Assembly: GCF_048128805.1 (NCBI RefSeq)
Contig: NC_136005.1
Span: forward strand, 3,371,941-3,435,940
Length of the DNA stretch: 64,000 nt
Direction of reading: 5' to 3'
Source of the DNA: Centroberyx gerrardi
Taxonomy: Eukaryota; Chordata; Actinopteri; Beryciformes; Berycidae
Part shown: one piece after another, positions 44,601 to 64,000 of the stretch
Layout of the letters: every line of letters starts with the position of its first letter
Position numbering within the stretch: the first letter of the stretch is position 1
Made by a program: the position numbers and the translations under genes
Notes under the pieces: model-generated
What the model saw: only the letters and a program-made list of their open reading frames with translations
What the model was told of the DNA's origin: nothing
Database searches by the model: none

Positions 44601-44919
44601 CTATTAGTCAAAATCCCGTCAAGTTCAATTCACCATTTGAACTGAAGTTGACGTTATTCAGTGTCAACCCATTCTCCCGCCAAACTGAAGGAGATCTAAT
44701 GGCACAACATTAATCGACAACATTATGCAACTATTCGGCGCGCTCCCCACCGAGGTTTTATTGTATTTATACAATAATTTGCTGAAGATAAGGAAACCAA
44801 GTTGTGAGGCGGTCATACTTCAATGCACAACAACAACAGCGCTACCAACGAGCTTGTTTACCAGAATCACCATCATCTGTCGCTCTAGGTTACCGGTTTA
44901 CAATACTTTATTTACATAA

Positions 44920-45085
44920 TCTCGCGATAAGTCATCGGAGCTGCACCCACGAGAACGTCGTTTCGCGCGCTGAGGCTAAGCTCCGGTCACATTCCAGATT
45001 GACAGCTACTCTAGCCTGTTAGCAGCAAGTACCGAGTCGAAAGCAGCCAATAGCGCAACACATATTTTTAAGGCAGGCGGGGAAA
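44920..45085 (+). promoter_or_regulatory. Probable uhrf1 promoter: TCTCGCGA, E2F and CCAAT motifs
   Basis: Within 170 bases there are the palindrome TCTCGCGA (44920-44927), a perfect E2F consensus TTTCGCGC (44961-44968), a CCAAT box (45047-45051) and a near-match to a second E2F site on the minus strand (45076-45085, GGCGGGGAAA). They precede a probable noncoding exon ending at 45237 (AAACAG/GTAAAG). UHRF1 is a known E2F-driven S-phase gene, so the combination fits. CpG density rises locally. Transcription start and use of each motif are inferred. Confidence 0.6.
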
Positions 45086-45237
45086 CAAAGTATTGAAGAA
45101 TAACTCATTGATCTAGTAGTCTCCAACAAGGCGCAGAGTTGGTCGTGCAAACCGTACCAAGAAGTTGTTTGGGGAAAACGTTGTGCGCGTTATACCTTAA
45201 ACGTCAATTTCTTGTTTGCATTTGGAAGAATAAACAG
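45086..45237 (+). other. uhrf1: Candidate 5' untranslated exon of uhrf1
   Basis: Sequence between the promoter motifs and a strong donor, AAACAG/GTAAAG, at 45237/45238. The first uhrf1 coding exon begins at an acceptor (47594/47595) only 10 bases before its ATG, which requires a noncoding exon upstream. The left boundary is arbitrary. A long AT-rich first intron (45238-47594) follows. Confidence 0.4.
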
Positions 45238-47594
45238 GTAAAGCAATGTTTTCTGTTGGTTAATAACTTTTAAAAATGTGCTAACTGATATTGATACCCC
45301 TGCTAGCTAGCTTACTAGCTAACTTGGCAAAGTCCTTACCTCGTTTCTGAATGGCTTACTAGCTAGCCAAATGTGTAATTCAAGTTGGAGTTAAAAAATT
45401 TTAATCGCCGGAATTGGTTTTGTGTTCTCCGGTTAATGTTTTGATACAAGTTGATTTCTTCGGACTTGCAGTTGCAAGTTCTGTGACAATAAGTTTCCTC
45501 TGTGTAGTCTATAACGTGGTTTGCTGTCAGCGCTATTATGGGTGGATGCTGAACTTGATGTGCTGCCGCGGGCTGTCAGCTTGTGTTGTTTATCTGCTAT
45601 ACCGATAATATGAATCACACATAATGAAACTTCAACCAGCGTTGTCACTTCAGTGCATTTCCCAAAGCAAAATGCAAATACGCTAACGTTAACAGACTGC
45701 TCATTTTCCTGTTTTTTTCCGTGTTTCCTGCCGTTAGGTTATGTTTTCGTCTTCATCTCGAAAAATCTGAATGGGGTCGCTTAAATAACGCATCCTAGAT
45801 AGGAGAATCCAGTTTTTGTGCATGATGTTTACTAGAATTTGGTTGAATGTGTTTATTTGGAGCCAGCTGAGCGGAGCAGACCTCAGCTGAGAGCACAAAG
45901 TAAAGCGACCCAGACGGCGAAGTCGCCGCTTACTGCTCCATTGAAGAAAAGCACGGTCTGTGTAAAGAGATTGTCGTTTAAGTTTCTCATTTTTTGATCT
46001 TAAGCTGTATATAAGGCGGTATTGCAGCGGGTTTTATTGTCAGACAGCGAAGCCACATTGTTTGATAGCGCTCCCTCGCGTCCGGATGTGCTGCTTTTAA
46101 AGGAGTGGGAGTGGCCTGCAGCCCAGTTTCCCGCACTGTATTTAAATCAGCTTGTTCCCTCCCTACTGATAATGCTGCCAGAAGTGACAGCCCGGGGCTA
46201 AAAGAAACACAAAGCTATGACACTCTCATATTCATACTTGGAGTAATTGGCTTTACTCAACTAATCCCCTGAAATGTGTTATAAAGGATTAACTGTATTG
46301 GTTTAGCAAGGTCTTTTTTTTTCGATAAGAGGGAGAGAGAGGCTGATGATGAAACAGGTAGGAAAGCAACTTTTTCCCACTGATCACCGTGGAAGGTGCA
46401 CCAGACAATTTCACTATTTTTTTTTTTTTTTTTTTTTCCCAAGCAAACTACATTTTTTTTTTTTAGGAATAGGACTTGCAAATGATAGGTGGGTTACCTG
46501 CCAAAAGTGCCTGGAAGCATAACCTGAAAGGACTCAAGATGTGGGCGTCATTCATCTGCATTTACTTGCATCTTGTGTGTGAACATGAGATCTGGCTGGT
46601 CAAAAAAAGGTTCCTCCTTTAGTGTATATAATGGAGAGATGTAAGAAATGGACAATTAAAAGTTTGATTCTTTTATTAAAATAAACTTGGGACTGTCGCA
46701 GAAATGGAAAAATCTATGTCCAAGTCCACCATTTACCCCGCTGTGCTGCCTATAGCATGCACAGATAAAACTTCAAAATAAGACATGAAATACAAGGCCA
46801 GAATGATGCACAATGCAGGGCTGTTTATTGGGTTTGTTGAGTTTATTTAGTGCATGAGTCACTCTCGTTTTGAAACCTTGCTCCCCCAAGGTTTTTCTTT
46901 GGAGTAATTAGGACTTGACATGCAAATAAATACAAATGAATAGCAGAGACATCTTGTGGCTGTCCAGGTTAATGGTAAACAAACTTGCCAGCCACAGCTG
47001 AAATTTCCCAGGATTTTCCTGCTGGCTCTTATTTATTGGCTTTATTTATTCCCCTACCCTTTGGAGAAACATCGCAGGCAGACCTACAGGCACATAGGCC
47101 ATTTCCACACCATGCAAGTGCTCATTTTGGTTCATCTGATTAAATCTGTGGATCGGCTACACCTGGCTGAGTTTGGAACTAACACTGATATCGAGTTTCA
47201 AACCCGGAAATACAATGGAAATCTGTCTTCTGGCTTTTTGACAAGCTTGCAAGTATTAAGGTGTCTAACAAGTTGAGCAGTAAACTAAGCCAAACCAGAG
47301 TAAACCCGCCATCCTACACTTTGAATCTGAATCATTTCATTGGTGGATGATGGTTAGAGCTACACAATTAAGTTGTACATAATCATGATTTTACGTCAAA
47401 ACACTTTGTCGTTCAGAATCTCTGCTGTAGTTGAAAATGGTCAAGAAGTTGATATAAGATGCGGATGACACTAACAATTTGTTTCTCAAATCATCCATAC
47501 TAATTGCGACTGATAATTGTGATGACAATATCTTGCAAAATGATTGTAGTGATCATTTTGGCCTTCATGTTTCATGGTTTGGCTGTTCACACAG
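45238..47594 (+). other. uhrf1: Probable first intron of uhrf1
   Basis: Between the candidate noncoding exon and the first coding exon. The first few hundred bases have moderate CpG; the rest is AT-rich with T-runs (46417-46438, 46454-46464). No coding exon was found; small open frames here have no splice support. Confidence 0.4.
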
Positions 47595-47604
47595 GGCAGC
47601 TGCA

Positions 47605-63409
<15,805 letters not shown>

Positions 63410-64000
63410 TCATTTGTTCTGCCTACTCAGCCCTCCAGGAGGAAACGCAATGAACTGTAAGGGGAATTTTCAGTAGAGGCAACAAAGAATCAATTTCTCT
63501 TAATATATTTTTACGATTATAAAACTTTAAAACAGTCTCTTTTTTTTTTTTTGTTTTGTTTTGTTTTGTTTGGGTGGACTTAAATGCCACCCCTTTTGTT
63601 CACTTTGGATCTGTTGTCGTGAAGCGTAGTTGATGAATTGAAATTGCATTTGTAACTTTCTGTCTATATCTGTAACATTACTCCGTTAATGCCTTTTAAA
63701 ACCTGACTTTTCTCAAACATTATTTTCTGTTCCATTAACAAATACACTGCTAATGTTGGCCATAATGTAAAATAATTAATCTTGACTAAATCCCTCCATC
63801 CATTTTTTTTGAAACCCAACACTCCCTAAAGAAAAGTCAAAATCGGTCGAGTCGGTTGCCCAACTTGTGTTTCAGAGGAGATTCTTTTGTACAGGACTAA
63901 TGTGTGTGTTGAATGTGGAACTGACCTGCCGTTAGTTTAGCTGCGGTTGCTTGTCATTTCAGTGCGATTTTTGGAGATCTGATCTTAAATTTGGGATTTT
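63410..64000 (+). other. uhrf1: uhrf1 3'UTR (partial)
   Basis: AT-rich sequence after the TGA, with a T-run and TTTTG repeats (63540-63572). No AATAAA or ATTAAA is convincingly placed, so the transcript probably ends beyond the window. Confidence 0.6.

Larger units (their letters stand above)
42776..44919. other. kcnn1-uhrf1 spacer
   Basis: Contains a GACTTGACTCGAGTCA-type repeat block (about 42915-43390), an L2-like tail (43632-43712, TGAAGCACTTTGTACTTTGT then AAGTGCTATAGAAATAAAG), a possible AATAAA for kcnn1 at 44042, and two CA microsatellites. No exon seen. Confidence 0.5.

Noticed and set aside
47479..47604. In-frame extension of uhrf1 upstream of its ATG
   Set aside because: An acceptor (CACACAG at 47594) lies between, and [10 protein letters not shown] is the conserved family start.

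Overview
This is a window of a ray-finned (teleost) fish nuclear genome. Genes are split into short exons with GT-AG introns, predicted proteins match vertebrate families over their full length, and introns and spacers are full of fish-type repeats: tRNA-derived SINEs, L2-like 3' tails, MITEs, and CA, CT, TA and AAT microsatellites. There are no operons, ribosome binding sites or CRISPR arrays.

Five conserved genes lie on the plus strand. (1) 1470-9297: last nine exons of a sodium/solute symporter, most likely the sodium/iodide symporter slc5a5; earlier exons lie left of the window. (2) About 13717-22822: complete cluap1 (qilin/IFT38), an intraflagellar-transport subunit, with an RFX X-box just upstream. 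(3) 24376-27874: complete ccdc124, a ribosome-binding factor. (4) 34373-42498: complete coding region of an SK-type calcium-activated potassium channel, most like kcnn1, with an unusual 381-residue first coding exon. (5) 47605-63409: complete coding region of uhrf1, the epigenetic maintenance factor (UBL, tandem Tudor, PHD, SRA, RING), with a probable E2F/CCAAT promoter near 44.9-45.2 kb. In every model the intron phases at all junctions agree and give one open frame. One more candidate is an intronless, GC-rich minus-strand reading frame (12105-12587, 160 aa) that I do not recognise; it lies head-to-head with cluap1.

slc5a5, ccdc124 and kcnn1 are neighbours in mammals (human 19p13.11), so this part is conserved synteny. 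In human, cluap1 is on chromosome 16 and uhrf1 elsewhere on 19p, so their position here reflects a different arrangement. The genes do not form one pathway (iodide transport, ciliary transport, ribosome protection, membrane excitability, DNA methylation inheritance).

The rest is mostly mobile DNA. The best-defined pieces are three hAT-type elements in uhrf1 introns with 8-bp target-site duplications, a TTAA-flanked MITE family with three copies, a separate TTAA-flanked element with about 77-bp inverted repeats, a TTA-flanked Harbinger-like MITE, a near-palindromic element at 50.6-51.2 kb and a decayed Harbinger transposase fragment beside it. I found no convincing new multi-gene system. The unrecognised gene, the long kcnn1 N-terminus and the repeat architecture are what merit a second look.
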